A stretch of DNA of 64,000 nucleotides from Campylorhamphus procurvoides (taxonomy: Eukaryota; Chordata; Aves; Passeriformes; Dendrocolaptidae): assembly GCA_013396655.1 (NCBI GenBank), contig WBMV01007804.1:1245291-1309290 (forward strand), read 5' to 3'. Of the stretch, positions 55,301 through 62,025 are shown piece by piece. A program made the translations under genes and the position numbers. Position 1 is the first letter of the stretch. Every line of letters begins with the position of its first letter. The notes beneath the pieces are model-generated. The model saw nothing but the letters and a program-made list of their open reading frames with translations. It did not search any database and was not told the origin of the DNA.

Positions 55301-58300
55301 ATGTCCTAGAAGGGAAGGAAGAGAAGAGGCTTAAGTGAATCAGCTGGTCAGGCCTGAGTAACAAACAAAAAACCTAGAGCTATGTTTTTTCTTGCAGCCT
55401 GGTCCTTCACCAGAGTTGCCACCCTTCAGAGAGACAGCACCCGTATAACCAACACCAGAAGGCCACAGCTGGTTCTGCCCAGGGCCAGGCAGCAACATCT
55501 GCCCTGTGGAATCTGTGCCCTCTGCTCCAGAAACATAGTGCAGGGATTTACCTACAACCCACACCTGGAGAGAGCTACGCTGATGTTCTAGAGATTATTT
55601 GCTTGGGTCCGGTATTTCACCTTAAATTGGAACCTACTCCCTCCCCCTGGCCCCATCTCAGAGGAATAAACAGAGCCCAAGAAAGCAGAGATTTAAGAAA
55701 AGAGGTTTTCTGAACATCACTGGAGCTTTTTCCACTCATATCCTTTCTGCTCTTTGGCAAGTCTTTTCACCTCCCAGGAAGAAGCTTTTCTCTGTACAAT
55801 GGTAAGTATTTGAGAGTTTGAACATGTTAAGAGTGTCGATAGATGATAGTATAGAATTAATTTGATATGTATCACTGCTATGGCACAGGAAATGTTATAA
55901 AAATAATTACACTAAATTTTCCCAGTCTTACTGCATATCAGGCATACTTAAATTCCTCTTATATAGCTAGACATGTTTCTAATTAACACTTACTACTTAA
56001 TTCATTTAACACTCATTATCCCATTGTTTACTTCCCTGTCCTAGGTGCTCTTACATATCACAAGCCATGAGAAAAGAAACAAAATCAAACCCAACAACTA
56101 CAAAAGAGAAAGAACAAAAGTTTTGTAAACAGGTGATGTTTGGAACAAAAGCACCCTACCCAGTTTGACATTTTTCTAAACAATATTGGCTGTGAGAAAG
56201 AACGACAAGAGACCATACAAGGAAAGAAGAAAAATTTTTAGCAACTTATTAATCATTTTTAAAAAGTGTGAAGAGGGAATTTCATTAGGGTGTGAAAGAA
56301 TTAGCATGACTAATGGTTACACCAGACTAAATCCAAGTGATTAATGGCTTGATTTTGAAATTTGCTGAGCACCTGCATCTCCAAGATGCTGACTTCAAAA
56401 GAAATTTTGGGTGCTCAGAACTTCTGTAAATCAGGTCATAGTGACTTGTCCAAGGTCATACCCAAGCAGCTGATGACAAAATTTGAGGACAGATACTGCC
56501 CTCCAAAGTTCCTGTTCACACACTGGAACTAACTGGGAAATTCCAGAAACTCCTGGAAAACCCATTTCCTTGTTGTAAGTATTTTAGCTAAAACCAGGAC
56601 TGTACGATGCTGGTCCTTCACTGCATAAATAACAGACACTTTTCAATCTGAAAAAAACCTAAACTTGTAATTCAAGTGACATAGAAAAAAGTTTGGGGTA
56701 TTTCTTATATGCTAAATATATGAAAATCTAATACTTTGAAATCACATGATTTGGTAAATAGGTGATATGGCAAGGCAGAGATTTGTATGTTCAGTAGGAA
56801 CAAGAAAGAAGAATTAGAGGAGAATATCAGTTAAAGTCAAACACAAGGCAGGTCTTCTGTTGATCTTTTGTTGCACATTGTCAACATTCTTTTCTTTCTT
56901 TGTAGTACCTCTTATCTAATGCTTGTCAAAAGGAAAATATGTAGCAAGACAGTAAAATGGACTTGATCAACTGAAAAATTAGTGATACCCCTTTGATTTT
57001 CAGTTTTAAGGAGAAAAACAGGACATCAACATACTTCTTTTACCTGTGCTTTCACCAATGGCAATGCACGGAGTTTCCTGACTGCATCAGTGATGTCTCT
57101 GGTTTCCACAAAGCAGAGGACACTGCAGATTGCTTTGGCTGCTTCAACCACATTATCGACTTTATGCTGATGATAGCAAAGAAAGGAATAAAAAAGGCAA
57201 AGAGTAGACTCATCGCATTTACCAGAAATGCCTTACCATAAACTTCATGCCATGAGTGTGCAGAAAATCGTATCTGCTCATGCAAAATTCAAACACACCA
57301 TGCATCAGACTGGCTACTGAAATCACTAGCGACCAATAGTTTCCTAAGGAGAGCATAATTTTTGTGGAAGTCCAATTATCCTCCACAAAATGTGCCTTGT
57401 TGAAAACTGCAACAAATTTGGTATCGAAGACTGATTTGATGGCAAAACATTAGTTTGCCTGAACGTCATGAGTGTAGAAGCACTGCAAAGAAACTTCTGA
57501 GGAAACCAGAAATGAAACAATTCACAAGCTTTCTGAGGTTTTATGATTCCGTGAATTTATCCTCGTTATTGTCTCCTTCCCAACTCTGTGAGAGCTGGAA
57601 AACAGCCATCTTCCTCCTAAAAATAGTGACTGTGTGGGAGGCTGCACAATCTGACACCTGTGGACTGAGTACTTCTGCAACTAGCTTTCTGCAAAATTGT
57701 ACATATAGTTAAAGCTATTAAATCTTATTGATCACAAATTTAGATCTTTAAATATTACCATATGAAAAAATCACTAGATGAATAATCTCAGAAATACTTT
57801 AGGGAATTCAAGGCAAAAAATTTGGGTGCTTAAGGAAGGAAAACGCAGTCTTTAAATATCGAGTACTCTATGTTCAGGAAAATAAATAAAGAAATAAAAA
57901 ATCATGGGTTTCCTGCATAGTTATATCACTTCATTAAACCTTAAAATACATTCTCTGAACACGCAGAAGCTCTCCTATAAATATTCTCCATGTTTCTGTG
58001 CTGATAAATGTTCCTTTTAGTGCACTACAGCATGTGTATGTACCGATAATACCATTTCTCTAACTTATCCATTTCATGCGTGAAAAAGAAAAACTGTACC
58101 AAGATGAACTTTCTGGTTTCATGCTTAAGGTCTATGTGCAGACTGTACTGAGAAGGTTAACACCTGCCATTAACACAAATAAATATAAAAACATATTGAG
58201 GTTACTAATGCCACATTCTTGCCTTGAGCAGAACTAAAGCAGATATAAATGACATAAAATATCCTCAAATATTTGGAGATCAGATCCTTTTAAGTTGTAG

Positions 58301-61300
58301 GGGATTTTTAGCAATTAAGGACAGCAGTGCCATTTCATACTACAGGTTCTAGAGAGGAAAAGGCTAGGGCTGACAGTGATCTCTTGGGAGCTTTAGACTC
58401 TCCTTTGGTCTGAAGCTGGTTGACTGTCCTATCAAGTTACAAAGAGTACATTTCCTTTCTTTTAGATTTCCTTCTTATTAGTTAGATTTTTTTAAATTGA
58501 ATTCTTGTAGAATTTGCACTCTGTGCACACAGATATTGCCAGCTGAAATAGAAATCTGTAAAAGTGGCATGGCTTCACTATTGTGTGTAACACTGACAAA
58601 CCCAAAGCATTATACATGTTAGTTTTCTCTGAGTTGTTGAAGATATGCATGTCTGTCTGTCTATCTTTAAATACATGTGCATACGTATATTTAATAAACA
58701 TATACAGTTTGTAAATAATATTAAGTAATATTTCAATTTAGCATTTGATTCAAATACATTTTAATTTAGCATTTTTGCTTCTTCACAGGTGGATATGGAT
58801 TATTAGAATATAGGATTTTATGCCTATAAATATATTTCTGCAGAGCAATTCCTGTGCAGCACACAAACAACAGACATACACAGAAGCCATCCTTGAGTAG
58901 AGAGACAGCTCTCTGGACAGAAAGAAAATTATAAAAAGAGAAATCAAACCCATGAACAGTTTATGGGTTTTTATCAAACCCATTTACACATTCTACTCCA
59001 TAAAGAGAGTTGAGTATCTTGAGGAATGCATCAATTTTTAACATGCTATTCCCTTTATAGCTAAATTATCCAAGGACTTAATATTTATGGAAGCTATTAT
59101 ACCATACACATTGTTTTTATGGTAGCTACTTCTAAGGAGCAGAGTGCAGATGAAGAAGAGTAAGCATACAAAAAATTATGTAATACTGTATACTATGAAC
59201 AATTACTTCTTTCACACTGTTTCTCTGTTGGGACATTATCAGGTAAAGAGCTTTCCTTTTTCATATGTAGACATATGACATTGATTTTTGCCCCAAGAAA
59301 GGGCAGACAGAGATTAATTTCTTACAGAAGTTTTACATCTTCTGAAATTGCAATTAAGGTCAACAACTTGTAATTTTTTTTGCCTCTACACATTTAAATA
59401 CCAGCTGAACCTTAGAAAGATATTTTGGTGTTTCAATTATTTATAAGTTTAAAAAAATGTTACTTCACTCAAGAACTTCTACACTCTGTATAAAAAATTT
59501 ACAGTCTTCTCTACAGCAGTAGTACATTCTGAACAGATTTTGAAATGAAGTGTGTGTCAAGTGGTTATCAGGGCAATCAAAATGGCTGTTTAACTCTGGA
59601 AATGCTCTTTATATTTTGAGCCATCCCATCCTTATGCCAAACACCTTTTTTTTGCAACTTTTGTCTTCTAGAGGTACTATCCATCTTATGATTAATTTCC
59701 CATTTGTTTATTATTATTAATGATGATAGTGGACTTGTCAGTTAAGTCAGAAGTATTCATATCTCCACATCTTTGAACAAGTAAATTTAGAAATAGGGAG
59801 ATAAATGGGCAAAATAATGTTGATTTTTTTTTAAACTGAGAATCTCAAAATCTGATTAAAACCAAATGCTTAAGGAATTTCCAGCTGAGTACAGAACTTC
59901 AGCAGGTATGTGTGTACTGAATTTGGTATCTGTAACTCCCACTGGCTTAAATTTCACAGTGTGCTAAGAGTGGACTGTGGTGAATCAGAGAAGGGTAACA
60001 ACTCCCCCAGTGATGCCAGTGCTGGCTTTAAAAGCCGACATAGTTATTCCTGTGCAGCCTTGGGATAGGGGATAGTTATAAAAATCCCAATTTCAGACCT
60101 TCTACAAGTAACCTAATCAGAAGTTGAGAAAAGAAGTAAAAAAGGATTCAAAGAACAAATAAAGGCTGCATTTTTATTTTTCTTTCTTTACTATGTATTT
60201 GTAAGTTATTACATTGCAGCTTCATAATTTTTTAAGCCACTTACTAAAACAAATCAGTATCACTAGTTTTAATTATTGCAGATCTGAAAAAGCTCCATGT
60301 GCTGACGCCTCTGAATGAAAACATCTGCATGGTGATCTGACCTATATCATTAATTTGCAATCCTGCTCTTTTGAGCAATTCATATGAACTTTATTGAGTG
60401 TCCCTGAGTAGACAAGACCTTATTAAAAAAAATAAACTACTGAGAAATTTAGCTCTAGACACACATATTTTTTGGATAGTATGAATATTTGAAAAAATGT
60501 ACTTCCTTCCCTTTATAAAAAGTTAATGATCTCAAGAAATTGCTTACTCAAGGTAAAAATCTTCAGCAAAAAGAAATTTAAGAGTACTTCATTATAGGAC
60601 TGAGGAATATCTACCCAGCGTCAGTTGCAGAGGGTGGATGCAGAGTCTCATTAATGTTGAGGTTACAGCCTTCTCTGAATTTAGAATCTTCTTACTTTAG
60701 GTCCTAAAATTTCAAGTGAATGTAAATAACTACCCTGATGGGTCTACTTCAGTAAGGAAATATATATGCACATTTGAGCTTGGGGACCTCAATTTTCCAA
60801 ATGGTTATGGCTGCATCACATTTTCTACACTAAATACTTCCCTTTGAGACGATGCTTACAAAGGAAAATTCAGTGAATAGTTATACAGTTATCAGACCCT
60901 GAGCTTTACTTTGTACCTAAGTACAGTTCAAAAGCTTATGAATTTGTATGCTTTTTTAGAAGTATCAAAGATTTACATAAATATTAAGAATATTTTTTCT
61001 CTGTATATTTATTTACTAATTTATTGATATATATTTATGTATTCATGTACATGTCTGTATGTATATGTGCATATATATGTATATTTGTATGCAAGAGCAT
61101 ACAGTTTTCTGACTATTCAAAATTGAAATACCATGGAGTAAGACTACCCAGGGAGATTAAAATCTGGAGTTAAACATATGTAACAGAGTTCTGAAGCAAA
61201 ATAATAATTTTTTATTTTAACATATATTTCAAAGAAATCCATAATTTAGCATACTGAGTTGTAACTCTGGAAGGGATGCCCTGGAATATCTCTATGCTAC

Positions 61301-62025
61301 AACACTACTCTTTGCTTTTACTAACATCTTTAGTTTTCTTTCCAGTTTTAAACTCTAGGAAAATTAGTTATCATGACAACCTGAAAGTCAGATCAAATAA
61401 CCATGTGTTTTCTTCCACGGTATGACTCAATTTGTCCTTTAGTCATTTGTCCTTAAAACACTGGTTAGCAGGGAAGATTTCTTAAAGAGATTTTTCCTTC
61501 AAGGATGTAGCATTCAACTGGCAGCCCACGATGTTTTAAAATAAAGCTCTTGGGAGTTTTGCTGCCTAAACCTAATCCTACAAAGTATCACATGCTTGCA
61601 GATATATACTAGATATGTAAACAATAGGCTTCTGGGTTTGAAAATCAGGGACAAATTTTGCAGATGCATATAATGCATTATATCTCTACTAATCTCAAAT
61701 ATACTGTCAACATAAATGATCCTGGTTTTATTTACAGGTTCCTTGACACTTAGAAACAGTCACCTTTGATCTTTTAAATTTGTAGCACCTTCTTCCTAAC
61801 CTCAAGCCAAGTTTTATTAACAGAATTTATAGCTTCTCAAAGTCAGATTAAACAGCCTTAATTAAAAGTCTTCCTTAATTGCATCTGAGACAGTTTAATA
61901 ATTAGATACCTTTCACATATAAGTTAATGCTTTTCTGGTATAACAAACTGAGAACAAGTACCTCATTTTGTAGCAGATATTCCACTTGACTTCTATAGTT
62001 CATAATAACAGAGACAAGGTTCTGC
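4274..62025 (-). CDS. PIK3C2G: PIK3C2G (partial, internal 11 exons): class II PI3-kinase gamma catalytic subunit
   Basis: This entry spans a spliced partial gene whose exons are listed separately. Class II PI3-kinases phosphorylate phosphatidylinositol and PI4P at the 3 position on endosomal and other membranes; the gamma isoform is known as liver-enriched and linked to Akt2 signalling. The visible product is 430 residues, about a third of the family's usual length of roughly 1,450. Residues 1-73 precede the C2 domain, about 115-263 form the PI3K-type C2 domain, and about 280-430 are the start of the helical PIK domain. All ten internal junctions keep frame with GT-AG introns of 1.1 to 10.6 kb and no stop interrupts them, so the gene looks intact here. 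Gamma is preferred over the alpha and beta paralogues because MITPG, IDFP...MKPEPEE and LEYLPQLVQ...KFEW...ESPLV match remembered mammalian PIK3C2G. Start and stop codons lie outside the window. Confidence 0.93.
4369..5426 (-). other. Intron between exons k and j
   Basis: At 1.06 kb this is the shortest intron in the set. No repeat or conserved element is recognised. Small opposite-strand open frames at 4778-5079 are not supported as genes. Confidence 0.85.
5427..5520 (-). CDS. PIK3C2G: PIK3C2G exon j (helical PIK domain)
   Basis: Acceptor ttttgctctag, one base completing a serine codon, 31 codons, donor CAG|gtaagg. The peptide is [20 protein letters not shown] followed by [14 protein letters not shown]-x-x-I-R-x-x-A-V...L-x-x-Y-L-P-Q-L-V-Q is the most recognisable PI3K helical-domain signature. 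It was the first clear hit in the window and fixed the gene's strand and family. The open frame continues past the donor, but the tail (RRKLIPKEV...) is intron. Confidence 0.97.
6549..6602 (+). mobile_element. CR1 LINE, short 3' tail fragment
   Basis: The text aggttggactcaatgatctt, then ggaggtcttttccaaccttc and atgagtctat, is the terminal signature of avian CR1 (ttggactagatgatct...ggtcccttccaac...atgattctat). Only about 55 bases survive, so it is an old or severely 5'-truncated copy. Confidence 0.75.
9378..9430. repeat. T-rich GTTT/GGTTT low-complexity tract
   Basis: Runs of T broken by G or GG (tttgtttgtttctttgtttg and similar) for about 50 bases. The long plus-strand frame across it is an artefact of the composition. 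Confidence 0.85.
16162..16350 (-). CDS. PIK3C2G: PIK3C2G exon i (helical PIK domain, N-terminal part)
   Basis: Acceptor cttcttttccag, one base completing a leucine codon, 62 codons and two bases (AG), donor CAG|gtaagg. The peptide begins [20 protein letters not shown], continues [20 protein letters not shown] and ends in [12 protein letters not shown](S). W-F-Y-R-x-x-C and L-P-x-V-L-x-S-x-x-x-W are hallmarks of the PI3K accessory helical domain (PIK/PI3Ka), and P-L-E-A-L-x-L-L leads directly into the F-P-D-x-x-(I/V)-R motif of the next exon. It is the longest exon but one in the window. Confidence 0.97.
17180..17218. repeat. Perfect 15-bp inverted repeat (stem-loop)
   Basis: Arms gcataaggcaaaaac (17180-17194) and gtttttgccttatgc (17204-17218) are exact reverse complements around a 9-base loop. 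The stem would form in RNA from either strand. It is too short for an ordinary microRNA precursor and has no flanking complementarity that I can see. Confidence 0.9.
19807..19861. repeat. (TA)n/(TG)n compound microsatellite
   Basis: An alternating run of TA units passes into TG units with a few interruptions over about 55 bases. Such tracts are usually length-polymorphic. Confidence 0.95.
21120..22080 (-). mobile_element. Ancient CR1/L3-like LINE with decayed reverse transcriptase
   Basis: Read on the minus strand, frames interrupted by stops and shifts still show reverse-transcriptase landmarks in order: a QHGF..GKSC-like segment near 21940 (seen as QCGFFE.KSCL), a YLDF.KAFD-like segment near 21850, an FADDTKL-like segment near 21600 (seen broken) and a final [11 protein letters not shown] near 21510. 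The 3' part (21120-21450) reads, in reverse, like the CR1/L3 untranslated end known from deep amniote repeats. It is far more decayed than the other CR1 copies here, so it probably belongs to an old subfamily. It encodes nothing functional. Confidence 0.75.
23111..23241 (-). CDS. PIK3C2G: PIK3C2G exon h (C2 to helical-domain linker)
   Basis: The minus strand carries a 12-T tract, then acceptor gttaaataaag, 43 codons and two bases (CT) before donor GCT|gtaagt. The peptide starts [20 protein letters not shown], continues [17 protein letters not shown] and ends RIHSLL(L). It closes the C2 domain and enters the helical domain at ECLKHIA. The place where I recall a tryptophan in mammals (GWEYMKP) has leucine here (NLEFMKP). 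The E/R-rich middle is a flexible linker. The acceptor is less pyrimidine-rich in its last ten bases than the others, but frame and homology are decisive. Confidence 0.94.
23983..24029 (+). mobile_element. CR1 LINE, short 3' tail fragment
   Basis: The sequence taaatcatctctaaggtcta followed by ttccaatccaagccattcat matches the CR1 terminal signature. Its reverse complement by chance contains ATAGATTTTCCT (IDFP), which mimics the start of exon h but runs into stops after a few codons. Confidence 0.75.
24480..25003 (+). mobile_element. CR1 LINE 3' fragment
   Basis: About 520 bases of the CR1 3' region are recognisable: ggccacacctcaaatcct, cagttctgggcccctcag, agggaagggcaaca, gcctggaaaagggg, tgacaggacaagagga, ggttcaggttggacatcagg, cactggaacaggctg, and the terminal ttggactcag...caatgattctgtg. 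It is 5'-truncated and moderately diverged. Several 60-70-codon open frames over it are repeat noise. Confidence 0.93.
25176..25280. repeat. Degenerate 53-bp tandem duplication (two copies)
   Basis: Copy one begins caggtacc at 25176 and copy two caggtact at 25229. Both share ttaatttgtgtca.aagtatttt with scattered mismatches. It lies about 200 bases downstream of exon g in transcription order, in the intron. Confidence 0.8.
25477..25588 (-). CDS. PIK3C2G: PIK3C2G exon g (end of C2 domain)
   Basis: Acceptor tctgtttattgcag, one base completing a glutamate codon, 37 codons, donor CAG|gtgaga, leaving in phase 0. The peptide begins [20 protein letters not shown] and continues [22 protein letters not shown] and SVTLQ followed by IDFP in the next exon mark the last strand of the C2 domain in the gamma isoform. 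A longer minus-strand open frame over the same bases (25310-25756) is a different frame and is not the gene. Confidence 0.95.
26419..26932 (-). mobile_element. CR1 LINE 3' fragment (gene-sense orientation)
   Basis: The plus strand shows the CR1 3' end in reverse: cacagaaccagagagtat, gatcaagtccaactcctagc, tgtgcccaagagcatcaccc, cattccctctggtcctgtca, tcctcttctccaggctaaac, ctcagctgctcctcataagg and finally ggtgaggccacacct. It lies in the same orientation as PIK3C2G, about 1 kb upstream of exon g. It is 5'-truncated and moderately diverged. Confidence 0.93.
30144..30190. repeat. Short direct repeat plus hairpin
   Basis: The 13-mer tactagaattcag occurs at 30144 and 30161. The second copy overlaps an 8-bp inverted repeat (cagatgtt / aacatctg, 30171-30178 and 30183-30190). 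Confidence 0.8.
30361..30389. repeat. (AC)n(AT)n microsatellite
   Basis: Four to five AC units are followed by about ten AT units. Confidence 0.95.
33281..33412 (-). CDS. PIK3C2G: PIK3C2G exon f (C2 domain, continued)
   Basis: The intron ends in a T-rich tract (gtttatttttag). One base completes a lysine codon, then 43 codons and two bases follow before the strong donor AGA|gtaagt. The peptide starts [20 protein letters not shown] and ends [14 protein letters not shown](E). It corresponds to the C2 segment that in PIK3C2A reads IIFPIQISQLP.ES.L.LTL.G. The W-T-C-x-P-L-[YF]-P-K-E ending matches the gamma isoform as I remember it. Confidence 0.95.
37099..37343 (-). mobile_element. CR1 LINE 3' fragment (gene-sense orientation)
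   Basis: The reverse CR1 terminus is clear: tagaatcaagaatgattt, gaaagggacattaaagatca, ccctgccatgggcaaggcca, ccttggacacttccagggat, ggggcagccacagcttctct, attccagtgcctcaccaccc and acaataaagaatttctta. About 245 bases remain. It resembles the copy at 39868-40363 more than those at 24480 or 51200, so probably the same subfamily. Confidence 0.95.
38878..38950. repeat. A/C-rich low-complexity tract
   Basis: About 70 bases on the plus strand are almost free of T and poor in G, with aaacccaaaaaagc-type units. It is strand-asymmetric and intronic. Confidence 0.8.
39358..39480 (-). CDS. PIK3C2G: PIK3C2G exon e (C2 domain, middle)
   Basis: Acceptor ccccttttgtag is followed by one base completing a serine codon, 40 codons and two bases before donor GAA|gtaagt. 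The peptide starts [20 protein letters not shown] and ends in [10 protein letters not shown](K). It aligns by eye with the paralogue pattern YYLICSLSHNGK...FFYLIKWDE, so it supplies central strands of the C2 beta sandwich. The acidic and aromatic residues of the W(N/D)E motif are retained. The middle is rather divergent from the mammalian paralogues I remember. Frame is open and both splice sites are good. Confidence 0.94.
39868..40363 (+). mobile_element. CR1 LINE 3' fragment
   Basis: About 500 bases of CR1 3' end: ggggcccccaatacataagg, gttcagcctggagaagagaa, ggctccagggagatatta, tttacaagggcacgtagtga, actgtgagggtggtgagaca, ctggaacaggttgcccagag, atgccccatccctggaaatg, ggtccctt...gtatgattctat. 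It is antisense to the gene and starts about 390 bases upstream of exon e. Divergence is moderate and no coding capacity remains. Confidence 0.95.
40439..40845 (+). mobile_element. Possible solo LTR or other retroelement end
   Basis: This roughly 400-bp block is clearly richer in G+C than the flanking intron and begins sharply 75 bases after a CR1 tail. It starts tgttggctt and ends ggaaca, a TG...CA frame with short inverted termini, and carries an AATAAA at 40762 in the plus direction, as LTRs do. I do not see a convincing target-site duplication and do not recognise the family. A non-LTR repeat or a unique GC-rich patch remains possible. Confidence 0.35.
41918..42113 (-). CDS. PIK3C2G: PIK3C2G exon d (start of PI3K-type C2 domain)
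   Basis: The acceptor is a long pyrimidine tract ending ctctcgtctcag. The exon completes a valine codon, then gives 64 codons and two bases (AG). The peptide begins [20 protein letters not shown], passes through SSSFDANFQ and ends [17 protein letters not shown]. The stretch from [12 protein letters not shown] onward is the first beta strand of the class II C2 domain, where paralogues have LTFTIYAVHGIP..WVSSYEK. I placed the donor at CAG|gtagga (41918) rather than six bases earlier at TGG|gtgagc, because only the later site keeps frame with the next exon and restores WVSSY. Confidence 0.95.
42114..50103 (-). other. Intron between exon d and microexon c
   Basis: This 8.0 kb intron is mostly unique AT-rich sequence. 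It includes a 16-T run (46785-46800), an A-rich tract near 44578-44615 and a GC-richer patch at 49330-49560. An exon-like stretch at 48115-48300 was examined and rejected. Confidence 0.8.
46785..46800. repeat. Poly-T run
   Basis: A run of 16 T residues; no retroelement body is recognisable next to it. A similar 15-A run begins at 15001. Confidence 0.9.
50104..50137 (-). CDS. PIK3C2G: PIK3C2G microexon c (34 bp)
   Basis: A 34-bp exon lies between acceptor ttgtctttatag and donor AAG|gtaaag. It reads [11 protein letters not shown] plus one base (G). It enters in phase 0 from the 57044 exon and leaves one base, which joins TG at the start of the 42113 exon to make a valine codon. Without it those two exons could not be joined in frame, which is the main reason for accepting something this short. 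The polypyrimidine tract is moderate. The linker it encodes sits just before the C2-domain segment. Confidence 0.78.
51200..51868 (+). mobile_element. CR1 LINE 3' fragment, with internal duplication around an N
   Basis: This is the longest CR1 copy here: agtcagcagtgccctggcag, gccagccgggcaagggaggg, gattgtcccgctctgctctg, ttctgggcaccacaatatag, gggcctggaggggaagctgt, acttcctcatgaggggaaga, attaggttggatattaggaa, ggtgactc-type 3' text and a terminal tatcattctata. It is closer to the CR1 consensus I remember than the others, so probably younger. Within it 51554-51596 is repeated at 51598-51640, separated by the single N. The 141- and 107-codon open frames across it are artefacts. Confidence 0.95.
51554..51640 (+). 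repeat. 43-bp direct duplication flanking an N
   Basis: Two 43-bp copies (51554-51596 and 51598-51640) differ at one base (tgacaag versus tgacagg) and are separated only by N at 51597. CR1 consensus has this segment once. The pattern is typical of two contig ends with overlapping sequence joined without merging. Confidence 0.9.
54093..54123. repeat. (CAT/CAC)n trinucleotide tract
   Basis: About ten imperfect CAT, TAT and CAC triplets in a row; intronic. Confidence 0.9.
57044..57166 (-). CDS. PIK3C2G: PIK3C2G exon b (pre-C2 helical segment)
   Basis: Acceptor tttgctatcatcag is followed by 41 complete codons and donor CAG|gtaaaa. The peptide starts [20 protein letters not shown], continues with [17 protein letters not shown] and ends VKAQ. 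Both borders are phase 0. The pattern of a helix, a short ET.DI turn and a second charged helix is what I expect for the class II PI3K region between the Ras-binding and C2 domains. The overlapping plus-strand and minus-strand open frames here are shadows of this exon in wrong frames. Confidence 0.85.
57167..61961 (-). other. Intron between exons b and a
   Basis: This 4.8 kb intron is very AT-rich, with TATG-type simple repeats at 61024-61093 and no interspersed repeat that I recognise. The phases of the flanking exons fit directly, so no missing exon is required. Confidence 0.75.
61024..61093. repeat. TA/TATG-rich simple repeat
   Basis: Imperfect alternation of TATA, TATG and TGTATG units over about 70 bases within AT-rich intron. 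Confidence 0.8.
61962..62025 (-). CDS. PIK3C2G: PIK3C2G exon a (pre-C2 region)
   Basis: The minus strand reads acceptor tgattttcag, one base completing a split codon, then 21 codons beginning [19 protein letters not shown] and ending NE before donor GAG|gtactt. Entry is after two bases of a codon and exit is in phase 0, which fits the next exon at 57166. The segment has the look of an amphipathic helix, with alternating hydrophobic residues, and belongs to the region between the Ras-binding and C2 domains. It is the most upstream exon I can find in the window. Taken alone a 64-bp exon would be weak; its support comes from the frame and protein continuity with the exons that follow. Confidence 0.75.

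Larger units (their letters stand above)
50138..57043 (-). other. Intron between microexon c and exon b
   Basis: This 6.9 kb intron holds the longest and youngest-looking CR1 fragment (51200-51868, with the window's only N), a CAT/CAC trinucleotide tract (54093-54123) and a GC-richer patch at 55380-55600 of unknown origin. Confidence 0.8.
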
